Below are positions 35,598 through 48,200 of a DNA stretch of 64,000 nt, in pieces. The stretch lies in the NCBI RefSeq assembly GCF_009727055.1, contig NC_052354.1, forward strand, positions 44,948,784-45,012,783, given 5' to 3'. The stretch comes from Benincasa hispida (Eukaryota > Streptophyta > Magnoliopsida > Cucurbitales > Cucurbitaceae). Below the pieces are notes generated by a model. That model made no database searches. It had not been told where the DNA came from and saw nothing but the letters and a program-made list of their open reading frames with translations. The translations under genes were made by a program, and so were the position numbers. The number at the start of each line of letters is the position of its first letter. The stretch's first letter is position 1.

Positions 35598-36484
35598 AGT
35601 TGTTATTGTACTTTTGCATTTAATTTTCATTCACCCACCATAAATCTATATGTTTGGTTAAGTTCTTTTGTTTTGCTTGTTTTGTGTTGTGGAAAGTTTT
35701 TGACTTTCTTTTGTTTGTGTAACTATAGATCAAATTGTTTCAATAAAATTATGAGACGGAAAAAGAGTTATACACTTGTCTTTTAGCTTAAAGGATATGG
35801 GTTGTAAAAGTTTTAAGTATTTATGTATGGTATGTGTAGGATGATAATCAAATCGTTATGAAATCGATAAGAAAACGGAAATAATAAATAATAAAAACTC
35901 TAACAATGTGTTAGCTACATTTCGGTCAACGAGATCTCTGTATTTGATCATTTGGAACGCCGAATAATATATTAAAAGCATTCCAACACAAATATACGTT
36001 GCATCCATTTTCATGCATCTTAGATTAAAGGAAAAGAATATTAAAAGAAATTATCATATGACCACTTATGATTAGATATTTTGATGGGTTGAACAAAGTG
36101 GGATATAGTTTCGAGATATTTTTCTATCCAATTTTGCATGAAATTAGAAGATTTCGTTGGGAAGTGTGCAACATATAGTTTTCCAAATGGTGGAAAAGAA
36201 AAAAAGAGTGGGATTTAAAGAGGGTAAAGAAACAAAACAAAGAGTTGGTCTACCATCCAATTAATTGTAAGGGATATATAGATGTGTATAGATGACAATT
36301 ACAAAGGATGGACTTGTCTTTTGGCTGATTCTAAAACCTTATCTTCTACCATTTTTGGTTTCAAGAACTTTTGCCTTTTGTTATTGAATCAATAAATTCA
36401 TTGAAAGGAGGAATGGAGTAATATGTTAGAGAGAAATTTTGTTCTTTTTCTTTTCTTTTCTTTTCTTTTTTTTAAATTATTACC
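35598..36484. other. 3' flank of nicotianamine synthase and intergenic DNA
   Basis: An AATAAA polyadenylation signal is at 35742-35747, about 150 bp after the stop codon. The rest is AT-rich with no gene recognised. Confidence 0.6.
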
Positions 36485-36763
36485 ATCGTTTGATAACTAT
36501 TTGATTTTTTTTTTTTTAAATAAGCTTATTTCATTCACATTTCTTCCAATAATTTGCATATTTTTTTTAAGTACAATGGTTGAATTCTTAACCAAATTTC
36601 AAAAACAAAAACTACTTTTTTTTAATTTTTAAATTTTGACTTTGTTTTTTAAACTACTTGTGAAAAGTAGATAATAAAAGAAGAAATTTAGAGGTGGAAG
36701 TAGTGTACATAAGCTTAATTTCAAAAACAAAAATAAAAAATAAAATGTTTACCAAACAAAGGC
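36485..36763. repeat. MITE-like repeat, family A copy 2
   Basis: From ATCGTTTGATAACTATTTG to AAAATGTTTACCAAACAAAG, collinear with 26087-26390. The ends TTTGATAACTATTT and AAATGTTTACCAAA are imperfect inverted repeats. Confidence 0.65.
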
Positions 36764-36869
36764 TAACATTTTTTTCTTCTTAAGGGTTATGAACTTCATT
36801 TCTTCTTAATAATTGAGATTTTCAAAAGTAAACACTTTTGTTCTAAAACTTTTTTAAAATAATTTTAAG

Positions 36870-37075
36870 GTAAGGTAAGTGTTTTAAATGGTAAAATTGC
36901 TGAAAATATTTTCAAGAATAGCAAAATGTCATTGTCTATCAATGACATGATAAACATCTAACAAATGTCGATAGACCGCGATAGATGCTTATCATAGTCT
37001 ATCGCAGTCTATTGCGGTGTATAACTAATAGATAATGACATTTTGCTCATTTTCCTTTATTTGAAAAAACTTTGT
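36870..37075. repeat. Dispersed AT-rich repeat, family B copy 2
   Basis: Contains TGAAAATATTTTCAAGAATAG, TTGTCTATCAATGACATGATA and several GATAGAC / GTCTATC inverted blocks around GACCGCGATAGATGC. It abuts the left LTR of the copia palindrome. Confidence 0.55.
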
Positions 37076-37096
37076 TTCATGGTTAGGAAATCTAAT

Positions 37097-37524
37097 TGTT
37101 AATGTGTTACTTAAATGATTATTGAATTTTTATTTTGGTGGCAAAATATATTAATTTTATAAATATTATAAACATGTGGTTTATAGACATCCATGCTTAG
37201 TGTCTAAAGATCATGTGTCTTGTGAATATACATCATTAGTGTCCAAGTCATTCCATGTCCTACTTGCCAAAACTTCTATAAATAGTGGTCATTTTTTTTT
37301 ATAGGAGTATGGATTAGTGAGAATTTTGTGAGAAATGGAAGGAAAAATTTTCATTTCATAATTTCAATTATATTTCAATTTTAGTTACTTTATTATCTTA
37401 TTTTAGTTGCTTATATATTTAATATATTGTATTTTATTATATTTATTATATTTACATTATTATATTATAATTTATCAATATTCGTGTTCCTATTGTACTT
37501 CGTTTTGCTCCTCAATTTACAACA
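37097..37524 (+). repeat. LTR of left copia arm
   Basis: Starts TGTTAATGTG and ends TTACAACA. It has CTATAAATAG at about 37275, a good TATA box. The sequence CGTTATTAGCACGAGC follows, the primer-site region usual in this copia group. The matching LTR of the right arm is 44365-44695. Confidence 0.65.
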
Positions 37525-37677
37525 CGTTATTAGCACGAGCTCTTATTATTTTTCCCGCCAAAGGTAGGTTCTAAAGGTATGTTAGTTTTCCCCTCTTTGT
37601 TATAATTAATAAATTAACTATTATTCTGCATATATTAAATTTCTAATATAAATATAATATTTTGTGATAGTATTACT

Positions 37678-40600
37678 ATGACAAATTTACAAAAATAGAA
37701 TTTGTTGCATTTGATTTTAATGGTAATAATTATTTGTCATGAGTGCTTTATGCTGAAATACACTTGGATGCCATAAAGATATGACCATTGAAAAATAAGT
37801 ATTCTTCCTAAAGGTCGTTATGAATGGATGCACTTGAGGCTACAAGATTTCAAATCAGTAAGGGCCCATTTGATAACGTTTCTGTTTCTTGTTTCCTGTT
37901 TCTGTTTCTCATCTTTTAAGAAATTGATCTGTTTGATAACCATTCTTGTTTCTTATTCCTAAAATTTGAGAAGCGTTTCTAAAAATTTGGCCAAAATTAA
38001 GGAACTACAAAAAGTAATTTAAAGTTGAAGGAACTACAAAAAGTAATTTAAAGTTGGTGTGAAAGTTGTTTTTAAAGCGTTCCTAAGAAACTGTTATGTT
38101 TCTATTTTATTTAAAGTTGTTTCTTAATTGTATCAAAGTGTAGATTTCGCTAGTTGGTGAAAAAGCTTGTCTAAAACACTTTTTAACTTCATTCATGGTC
38201 TTCGGATCAAATATCATGTGAAACTTTTTTTTATTTTATTTTTCTTTCTTTCTTTTTATTTGATTTTTCTCTATATATTTTTTTTTTTTGTAATTTAATT
38301 TTGAATTTTGAACTTTCAAATATTTAGATTTATATATTATTTTTATTTTCAAATTTTAAATTTTCAATAGAGTTGTTTTCAAATATAGGAAAATGATTCA
38401 AAATATTTACAAAGCAAATTTAATATTGAATTTTCAAATATTTAAATTTATATATTATTTTGATTTTCAAATTTCAAATTTTCAATAGGGTTGTTTTTAG
38501 ATATAAAAAAATTAACCAAAAAAATTATGAATATAGCAAAATTTCACTGCTATCTGCGATAGACTACGATAGATTAGTATTTGTACTGTGATATTTTGTC
38601 ATAATTTATAAATATCTTTAGTAATTTTGTCGTTTAAAATAATTTTTCTTTTCCATGTGTATATATAAATATTTTTTGAATTTTGAATTTTAAAATTTGT
38701 AATATGAATTTTTATATATATTTTTAAATTAGAAAATGAAACCAATTATAATTTTACAATATATAAATTTTGTTACTAATATATTCATTTAGGTTCATTT
38801 TAATATTTTTACAACCAAGACATTTACATAATAATATAATTGAGTTAGATTTGAGTCTACATCATTTAAAATTTTAAAAAAAATGACTTGGGTGAGAAAT
38901 AATATTGTTAATCAAATTTTAGCAACATATGAATGATAGAAACAATTGTACTATTGTTATTAATTTTACATTGGGACTTATGTGTATTTGATAATTTAAA
39001 TATTTGATAATTATTTTTTATATTTTAATGGCTATATATTTTTTATTTTATATAATTAGATTATATTTAAATTATAAAATATGGAAAAAAATGTAAAGGA
39101 AAAAGTACAAGAAACGAAAAACAAGAATAGTTATCAAACAAGTTTTTTTTTTTGTTTCTTTTTTTCAAAAAACAGAAAACGGGAATAATTATCAAACATA
39201 GTCATGTTTTTTGTTCTCAAAAAATAGGAAACAAGGAATAAGAAACAGGAAACGAGAAACGTGAACATTATCAAATGGCTTCTACGTGGTTACAACTCTG
39301 CATTATTTAAAATTAGTTCAAAATTGTAATTATGCAAAGAGAAAATTACTGAGTGCAAATATTTTAACGAAGACATTTTTTACAATTTATGTCTTGAATA
39401 TACTCCTGAAGTAGCAATATCAAGAGAAATATTTTAAAAGTATTATAAACTCATCTCATGTCTTCTCGTGGGTGAATGAAATAACGAGTTATTTATTAAG
39501 AAATCATGAATCTCAGCTAACTAGAGCAACAATATTCTTTGAAGTGAATGTTATAGATTTCAATAATCGTGGTCATGGTCGAAGTCGAGGTCATGATGCA
39601 ATAAAGGAAGAAATAAGTTTTTTTTCGTGGTAATCATCAAAATTTCAAGAAAACCAACATAATATGATTGATTAAATGAAAGTTCCACATTTTTAAATGT
39701 GATACAAAAGAGACATATGTCTTGTGCCTAAATTACATTTATTTTTTTTTTCTAGAAATTAAAATGTCTCAATAGATGAAAAATTGAACAATATGTGTGG
39801 AAGCAAACTTTGCAAATCTTTTGAAGAGATGAATTATTCTTGAAAATATGAAATATTTAGATGTTGCAAATTCATTTGAATCTCCGGAAGATAAAATGAA
39901 TATCATTGTAGAGACAACAAACATTATAAAAATATTTAATATTTTGTTATGCTTTTGCTCGTATTTACTCGTAAAAGTCTAATTTTACATTTTCTATTTT
40001 GTTTACCATTATAGTTCATTACTTATTGTTGTCATTATTTTTATGAAGAAATATGAATATTTCTGAATCATTGGATAATTTTGGGATGAATAGCGAAGAT
40101 GTATATTTGGCAGATAGTGCAACAACGCACACTATACTTAAAAGCAGAAAATATTTCTCATAATTGACAATGATGAAAGGAAAAAAAATCAATACAATCT
40201 CAGATCCTGCAGACTGGATTGAAGGCTTTGAAAAACAAATATATGTTTGCTTAGAGAAACAAAATTTACAATTGATAATGCTTTAATCTCTGACAAGTCA
40301 AAGAAAAATTTACTGAGTTTTAAGAATATATGTTCTAATGATTATTAATAAAGACTAATATTAAGAATAATGTAGAGTATCTCTATATTATATCAACAGT
40401 CATGCATGAAAAATGTATATTAGAAAAATTGTCTGCTTTTCTTCTGGATTATATTATATTCAAATTACTGGTATTGAAAATTATGTAACCATGAATCTAG
40501 AGTTCATTAATCCAAATATATCTTCTGATTGGCACAATCAGTTAGGTTATCATAAGTAAAAAATGATGAGAAAAATTATTGAAAATTCACATGAACATTT

Positions 40601-41574
40601 GTTGAAGAACCAGAAAATTCGTATAATCCAATGAATTTCCATATGTTGCTTGCTCTCAAGGAAAATTAATTATTAACCCATCACCAACTAAAGTAGAGAC
40701 TGAATCACCTACATTTTTAGAACGAATTCATGGTGATATATGTGAACCTATTAACCCACCAAGTGGACCATTTAGATATTTTATAGTATTAATAGGCGCA
40801 TCTAATAGATGGTCACTTGTGTGTTTATTATCAAGTCAAAATCTTGCATTTGCAAGATTACTTGCTCAAATAATTAAGTTAAGAGTACAATTTCCTGATT
40901 ATACAATTAAGATCATTCGTCTTGATAATTTTGGTGAATTTACATCCCAAGGTTTTGATGGTTATTGTATGTCAATTGAGATAAGTATTGAAACATTATG
41001 TAGCTCATGTTCATACACAAAATGGTTTAGCAAAATCATTTATAAAACGTTTGCAGACAATAGCTAAACAATTGCTTATGAGAGCTAAGCTTCCTACATC
41101 TGTATGAGGTCATGCTGTTTTGCATGTATTAGGTCAGTAGCTTATCATAAGTACTCGCCATTATAATTAGCTTATGGTCATAAGCCAAATTCATCTGAGA
41201 ATTTTTTTATGTGTAGTATATGTTTCAATTGCCCCATCACAACGTACTAAGATGGGTCCTCAAAAGAGGTTAGGAATATATGTCAGATTTGATTCTCCAT
41301 CAATTATTAAATATCTTAAACCCCTGACGGGTGATGTATTTATTGCAGGATTTGCTGATAGTCATTTTAATAAAACAAATATTCCAATATTAGGAAAAGG
41401 AATTAAGAAGTTGGAAAAAGGAATCATATGGAATGCATCGCTTGGTGTCTCATTTAGATCCTCTATAGATCAATGTGAATTTGAAGTTTATAAGATAATT
41501 CATTTGCAAAATATAGCAAATCAGTTAGCAGATGCATTTATAGATAAAAAAAAAAAAAAAGTAACTAAGTCATA
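37678..41574 (+). pseudogene. Copia gag-protease-integrase fragment, left arm
   Basis: The start MTNLQK at 37678 is followed by a stop. Downstream, split by the 37862-39282 insertion, come gag remains, the protease-proximal YLADSATTHTILKSRKYFS (near 40110-40160), the pre-integrase part and integrase core FLERIHGDICEPINPPSGPF then FARLLAQIIKLRVQFPDYTI and IIRLDNFGEFTSQGFD (the second catalytic Asp). One extra A near 40992 shifts the frame before VAHVHTQNGLAKSFIKR. TGA near 41104 replaces the Trp of SVWGH. The fragment ends at KVTKSY without any reverse transcriptase. It is non-functional. Confidence 0.85.
37862..39282. mobile_element. Non-autonomous DNA transposon-like insertion (hAT-style ends)
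   Basis: Left end GGGCCCATTTGATAACGTTTC; right end GAAACGTGAACATTATCAAAT then GGCTTC, its imperfect reverse complement. It interrupts the left copia arm between CAAATCAGTAAG and GTGGTTACAACTCTG, which are adjacent in the right arm (CAAATCAGTAAGTGATTACA). The subterminal parts are rich in GTTTCTTGTTTCC and its complement. The body is AT-rich, without a transposase, and includes a copy of repeat family B (38355-38660). A clear target duplication cannot be made out. Confidence 0.8.
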
Positions 41575-41626
41575 TATACCAACCATTTTATTTGCATCTA
41601 TAAATGCATTTATTTACAAAATATAG
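41575..41626. other. Spacer at the centre of the palindrome
   Basis: 52 bp between GTAACTAAGTCATA and its complement TATGACTTAGTTAC. It includes TTTGCATCTATAAATGCATT, which is also present at 41643-41663 just to its right, so the centre is itself rearranged. Confidence 0.8.
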
Positions 41627-44227
41627 TATGACTTAGTTACTTTCTTTGCATCTATAAATGCATATGGTAACTGATTTGCTATATTTTGCAAATGAATTAT
41701 CTTTTGAACTTCAAGTTCACATTGATCTAAGAAACCAAACGATGCATTCCATGTGATTTCTTTTTCCAACTTCTTAATTCCTTCCCCAATATTGGAATAA
41801 GTACATCACCCGTCAGGGGTTCAAGATATTTAATAATTGATGAGGAATCTAATCCAACATATATTCCTAACCTCTTTTGAGGACCCATCTTAGTACGTTG
41901 TGATGGGGCAATTGAAATATATACTGCACATCCAAAATTCTCAGATGAATTTGGCTTATGACCATAAGCTAATTATAATTGCGAGTATTTATGATAAGCT
42001 ACTGACCTAATGCATGCAAAATAGCATGACCTCATACAGATGTAGGAAGCTTAGCTCTCATAAGCAATTGTCTAGCTATTGTCTGCAAACGTTTTATAAA
42101 TGATTTTGCTAAACCATTTTGTGTATGAACATGAGCTACATAATGTTTCAATACTTATCCCAATTGACATATAATAATCATCAAAACCTTGGGATGTAAA
42201 TTCACCAAAATTATCGAGACGAATGATCTTAATTGTATAATCAGAAAATTGTGCTCTTAACTTAATTATTTGAACAAGTAATCTTGCAAATGCAAAATTT
42301 CGACTTAATAGTAAGCACAAGTGTGACCATCTGCTAGATATGTCTATTAATACCATAAAATATCTAAATGGTTCACTTTGTGGGTTAATAGATTTACATA
42401 TATTACCATGAATTCGTTCTAAAAATGTAAGTGATTCAATCTCCACTTTAACTAGTGATGGTCTAATAATGAATTTTCCTTGAGAGCAAGTATCACATGA
42501 TAATTCATTAGATTGAAGAATCTTTTGGCTCTTCAATGGATGTCCATTTGAATTCTCAATAATTCTTATCATCATTATAGACCCTGGATGACTTAATATG
42601 TCATGTCAAATGGTAAATATGTCTAGATTCATAACTTCAGGTTCATGGTTGCATATGTCTCAATTACTCGTTTACGAGTATAATATAATCCAGAAGATAA
42701 AGCAGGTAACTCTTCCAGTATATATTTTTCATATGAGACAGTAGATATGATATAAAGATACTCCAAATTATTCTTTCTATCAGTCTCAATATGATAACCA
42801 TTGCAACGCATATCTTTAAAACTAAGTAGATTTCTCTTTGATTAACTAGAGAACAACGCATTGTCAATTGTAAATTTTGTTCCTCTAGGCAAAATAATAT
42901 TTGTTTTTCCAAACCCTTCAATTAGGTTTGCAGAACTTGATATTGTATTGACTTTTGTTTCTAGCATTGTCAATTTAGAAAAATATTCTCTGCTTGTAAG
43001 TATTATATGTGTAGTTGCATTATCTGCTAGATATAGATATTCTTTACTCATTTTTTAGTCACCCAACATATGAAAATCATCCAGGTTTCTTCACTAAAAG
43101 AAAACAATTACAATAAGAAAAATAATATTTGGAATATACAAAGGTTAGCATCTACTAAGAAGAAAAAAATATGAAGATGAATAAAAAAATGACATTAAGT
43201 CTAGATACTTTCAAAGTCAAAGGAAACATTTGATATTCCATCAATTCTGCTGATTTTCTTTTCAGGATATTCAAAGAAGTCCGTCACATCCAAATTTATC
43301 ATATGGGATGGGTCAAATATGTCATTATCCTAGTATGCAAAATTTGCTTCTACATTTTTCTCTTTTTTCTTCAAGGATACTTGATAGAGATTAATTAATT
43401 GTTTTGACGTACGATAAGTACATGACCAATTTCTAGCCATTCCGTATTGGAAGCATATTTTCAACACTTTTTGAACTTTTATCTTATGGAGTTTTTCCTT
43501 TGTGATTATCATTTTATGTGATTCTTTTGAAATTTGAATGATTAGAACGACCACCATGCAAATACTAATTATTTCTTCCTCTACTAGATTACAACCTCGA
43601 CCAAGATTATTATTAAAATTCACAGCATTCACTTCAGGGAATAGTGTCATCCCGGTTGGTTGAGATTCATGATTTTTCATTAGTAACTCGTTATTTTGTT
43701 CGACCACGAGAAGACATGAAATTAATTCAAAATATTGTTTAAAACCTTTCTTTCGATATTGCTACTACAAGAGTATATTTGAGACATGAAATGTAGAAAA
43801 TGTTTCCTCTAACATATCAGTATCAATAATTTTCTCTTCGCATAACAACAGTTTTGAATCGATTTTAAATAATGCATAGTTGTAATCACTTACTGATTTG
43901 AAATCTTGTAGCCTCAAGTGCATCCACTCATAACGATCTTTAGGAGGAATAACTATTTTTTTTGTATGATTATACCTCTCTTTCAATTTTTTTCAGAAGA
44001 TACGGTGATCTTTTATTGTAAGACTCTCTATTTTCAATCCCTCGTGGAGATGATGACGAAGAAAAATTATAGTTTTTGTTTTGTCCTGACTAGATGTCGT
44101 TTTTCCTTCTTTAATAGTCTCACCGATTCATAGTATCCAGGTGGATTTTGGCATCTAGTACCTATGACAAATAATTACTGTCATTAATATCAAGATCGAC
44201 AAATTCTAATTTTGTGAGATTTGTCAT
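41627..44227 (-). pseudogene. Copia gag-protease-integrase fragment, right arm
   Basis: On the minus strand gag opens at 44227 with MTNLTKLEFVDLDINDSNYL and stops where Trp is expected. Parts that follow are DRYEWMHLRLQDFKSVSDYN, the zinc-knuckle region near 43430-43500, YLADNATTHIILTSREYFSK (near 42985-43045) in the protease region, the GAG-pre-integrase part near 42630-42810, and the integrase core with FLERIHGNICKSINPQSEPF and IIRLDNFGEFTSQGFDDYYM. It carries the same extra A (GAAACATTATG) and the same SV-TGA-GH nonsense codon as the left arm, and ends at the same motif. RT is absent. Confidence 0.87.
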
Positions 44228-44364
44228 GACAGCACTATCATAAAATATTGTATTAGTATGCAAAATAATGTTAAATTTATTAATTACAACGAAGAGGGAA
44301 AAATCGACATACATTTAGGACCTACCTTTAGTGAGGAAAACGATAGGAGCTCATGCTGATAATC

Positions 44365-44695
44365 TGTTGTGAATTTGAGGAGCATAGCGGCATACAATAA
44401 AAACACGAATATGAAGAAAATATAATATATAATAAAATAAATAAAGTTTTAAAATAGATAAAACATAATATATAAATTATCCAAATATAAAATAATAAAT
44501 TTCTCTAAATTCTCTAATTTCTCCAATTTGTGTCTCCCAAAACCCATCAAATGCTATGCAATTTGACAAGTAGAAGGTGAATTACGTAGATATTAATTAT
44601 GTATAATCTTAAGACATATGGACAATCCATGGATAATGCAAAAGTTACACATGGTGAATAGACATTAATAATGGCATGATACATCTAATTTAACA
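44365..44695 (-). repeat. LTR of right copia arm
   Basis: On the minus strand starts TGTTAAATTAG (44695) and ends AATTCACAACA (44365), followed by GATTATCAGCATGAGCTCC. It is about 100 bp shorter than the left LTR. Sequence next to the primer site matches well between the two, while the upstream half differs more. Confidence 0.65.
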
Positions 44696-45255
44696 TATTG
44701 ATAATAATCCTTTATTTTATATTTTAAAATTTTGATATCATTTTACCAATTCCCCACGATCTTCCTCTCCTCATCAACGATCGCTGCCGCGCCATCGATC
44801 ACCGCCGGGTTCCCTCCGCCGGTCGACTACCATAGAAAACGGAGCGACTATTTCTTTCTCTCTAAAGAAAAGGTATGCCCCAAAGAACTAAAATATCAAA
44901 GACAATGTATAAATCAGGGAGGATATAAACAGATTTAAAAGGGTTTTAAGTAATATCTTCATATTGATAGACATTCAATTTTGTGTTTGTAATTGTGTGT
45001 TGTGAATTTCTTCTGCCACATTGGGTTTCCTTCGTATTACATATCTAATTTGTTTGGATGATATCATATCGAACAGAAAGAAGGATTTGCCTGTTTTGGG
45101 TATCAAAGCCTTGAGATTACAGAGTCATAGATTTTCTCTCTAACATATCCGAACACATGAAACAGTATAGACAATGCATTCAGTAGCTAAATAGATATAT
45201 TGTATCGTATGAATCACTGAAATTTTGTTTTAATCTGCATAAAGTAAGTAAAACA
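44696..45255. other. Intergenic DNA with a GC-rich patch
   Basis: Between the palindrome and the 3' end of the histidine kinase gene. A patch at 44757-44850 is markedly GC-rich (GATCGCTGCCGCGCCATCG then CACCGCCGGGTTCCCTCCGC) and followed by AAAAGGTATGCC, which could be a splice donor. The short frame there has no recognisable domain. It may be a captured or relict gene fragment. Confidence 0.4.
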
Positions 45256-48200
45256 CTATTTGCTATGGATACATGTAAGGGCTTCTAGTAGTTTCTCTTT
45301 TCTGAGTGGCTTGCCTAAATGCACATCCATTCCAGCTTCAATTGTCTTTCCTGCTTCTTCTTCTGTTATATGGGCTGTTAGTGCAATGATTGGAATGTGG
45401 GTGTTGTAATATCTTTCTACCTTCCTTATCTGTCTTGTTGCTTCATATCCATCCATTATTGGCATCTACCACATCCAAATTTTTATGAACGTAAATTATT
45501 GCAAGAAAGTAAAAACTTAATTAATTGCATATATTTTGAAGTGAAAGTAGGAAACAGAGATGATGTTAAATGCATTATCATTATAGTTTTAACAGGTTTT
45601 ATGTTTTTTTTTCCTTTTGTTTTGGTACAATAATTGCATACATGTGTGTTCGGTATAGTAATTCTTGTTGGAAATAAAAGAGAAGAAAGATAGCAGGTTG
45701 TTAATTTCTTACCTCACAGTCCATAAGTATGTAATCGTAAGGGAGAGTATTTGAAGCACCATGTTTCCACTGATTGCCTAAGCCATTGCAAACAAGCTCT
45801 AAAGCTTCTTTTCCATTTTCACATGTCTCAATAGCTGCACCAAGTCTTTCAAGGTTCAATCTAGCTAGTTTTTGCAACACTAAATTGTCCTCAGCAACCA
45901 AGAATTTTTTGCCACTTAGAGGTTTTTCAACACCCAAGTTTCTATATTTCTCTTCTCTAATTTCTTGGTGTAGACTTTTTTGCCCAACAATGGGTGAACT
46001 TCTAGACTTTGATCCTAAACAAGAATGAATTTGATTCATGGACAAATTCTTTGGGGAGGTCCCACTACTTGATGTTGTTTCTTTTTGTACTCTCGTTCTG
46101 ATTTGGCCTCTAAGAATTGGTGAATTCTCCTCCTTGGCCTTACTATGATATTGGTACGGTGATGAATTTGGATCTTTAGAAACACTCCCACTCCAATATA
46201 ATCTACTACTTTCTCCGGTTTCTAATGTGCCTCCAAACTCTGGAAGCAGTCTTATCACTTCATATAAACGAGAACCATGAAAAGGTCTAGATATAAAAAC
46301 ATCATTCGACTTGAAAATGTTTGATTCTAGCCCCTTGTCGTTGATAATGCGTGACATTTGATTCTCCAGTAGCCAAACAACCTTGCAATAGGCACCTTGA
46401 AGTCCCCTTCGAAAATTAGCTACCATATCACATATGTCCTTGAATGGTCCTGCACTGGCATCAATTACAATCAAGATGAAGCTATTTCCACCTCTGAGAT
46501 TAGTCTTTTTGAATACAGAAAGAAGGTAATTTTTCTCGTCTTTCATTGCACCCATAGAAACATGCATGTTCAACCCATTGCTGGAGTCACCGGACGTTGA
46601 TTTGCTTAGGCAGTCACTTGGTGAACTATTACCTGACCTTCCTCTTAAGTTATGCATAGACTGACTCTGTTTCTCCAATGTTTTTTGTAGAGTGACAAGG
46701 AGTTGCTCCCATTCTTTCATTGCCAATACTTTTATGCCAAGACTTTCCAGGAATTTCTTGCATATCATTCTTCGTTGATCATTTTGAATTAAGAGAATGA
46801 CACGAGATGTTTCAGCTTTGGAACTGGTGGTTCGGATTGCTCTAGGAGAACGGAGACTTGTACTAGGGGACCAAAAAGTCAGTCTTGAGGTAGGCGATGA
46901 TTGACATGTGTTGTCACCAGAGTTGACGTTGCTCTCTAAGACAGTAAGAAGAACATTGAACCTAAAACATGTTCCCTTTTCTTCAGTCTCTTTATCCAAA
47001 ATTGCTATATCTCCTCCCATCAAGCGTACCTTCAATAATACAAACAAATGCACTTGAAATTTCTTTTATCTAAACAATGAGATAAGCTGCAACATGAACT
47101 TTTGGTCGCAAATTTAGCAAGATTTGTCAGGGAAAAAGAAAAAGACAAACCAGTTGAACTTTAAAAGTAAAGTTACATACCAGAGACTGAACAATGCCAA
47201 GTCCCAAGCCAGCTCCTCCTTGTCTCAAAGCTGTTTCTTTGACTTGGACATAGTTCTCAAAAACCAATCTACGCATCTCTTTAGGAATGCCTTTCCCTGT
47301 GTCATCTATCTCAAATGTAAATTCCATACAATCAGGTTTCAAATTAATTCCATTATCCAGGGCTTGTTGTTCTTGAAACGTGTGTGTGCTACATATTAAG
47401 AATGATAAATGCTTCAACATTTCACCATTATGATTAGAAGAAATTATATTGTTCTGCATAGCAGGTAAATTCTTGACCCACGCTCGAACAGTAACTTGCC
47501 CTTCAGAAGTGAATTTAACAGCATTGCTTAGTAAATTGCACAAAACTTGTTTAAGCTTTCCTCTATCACCTTTTACTTGTGAAAACTTGATAATTGAGCC
47601 ATCATAAGGATCTAACACTATGTCTATTCCTTTCTTCACACCCACTGGATGAAACAAATCTACCACATCTTCTAGAAGTTGACCCAAATGAAACTCTTCT
47701 TCCTCGAGCTGTATTTTCCCTGCTTCAATCTTGCTTGTATCTAGAATAGAGTTCAGTATGCCTGAAATGGATTATAACCAAATTTTATATGTTTGACAAT
47801 TAATGAGAGAGATGAGAGCGTTCAAGTTTTGAATGTTAATTACCTAGAAGATCCTTTGTACAACCATCTATCTGTTTTAGCCTCATGTCTAACTCTGAAC
47901 CTGGGGCAACTTCATTGTGGCATATCTCAACCAAACCAATAATGCCTACCAAAGAAGCGTGAATGTCATGGCTCGCTCTAGCAAAAGCAACACTCTTGTT
48001 CATACTTTTCCTCTCTGCCTGTTGAGTTGCTTCCATTTGTTGAATGAGTTTGGCACATAAATGCATTTCTCTTTTTGTTGCTCTAATGACTATGAACACA
48101 AAACCAGAAATGGAGATAACTGTGGTAGTCATTATTAATATAAGGAGAATTAGTCCCATTCTGCTACTCTTCTGGACAAGGCTAGCCAACTCTTTTTGAG

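Larger units (their letters stand above)
37097..44695. mobile_element. Palindromic pair of truncated Ty1/copia elements
   Basis: Two arms in opposite orientation: plus-strand 37097-41574 (about 3.06 kb after removing a 1.42 kb insertion) and minus-strand 41627-44695 (3.07 kb). Each arm is LTR, primer region, gag, protease and integrase, and each stops at the same point after the integrase core (QNIANQL..AF, then KVTKS). RT and RNase H are absent from both. The 52 bp spacer 41575-41626 itself contains a partial copy of the arm end. The outer flanks (CTAAT before 37097, TATTG after 44695) do not match as a target duplication. Shared mutations in both arms indicate a common defective origin. Confidence 0.9.

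Noticed and set aside
36960..37030. Possible small structured RNA from GATAGAC/GTCTATC inversions
   Set aside because: The same inverted blocks recur in other copies of repeat family B, so this is better explained as part of a MITE.
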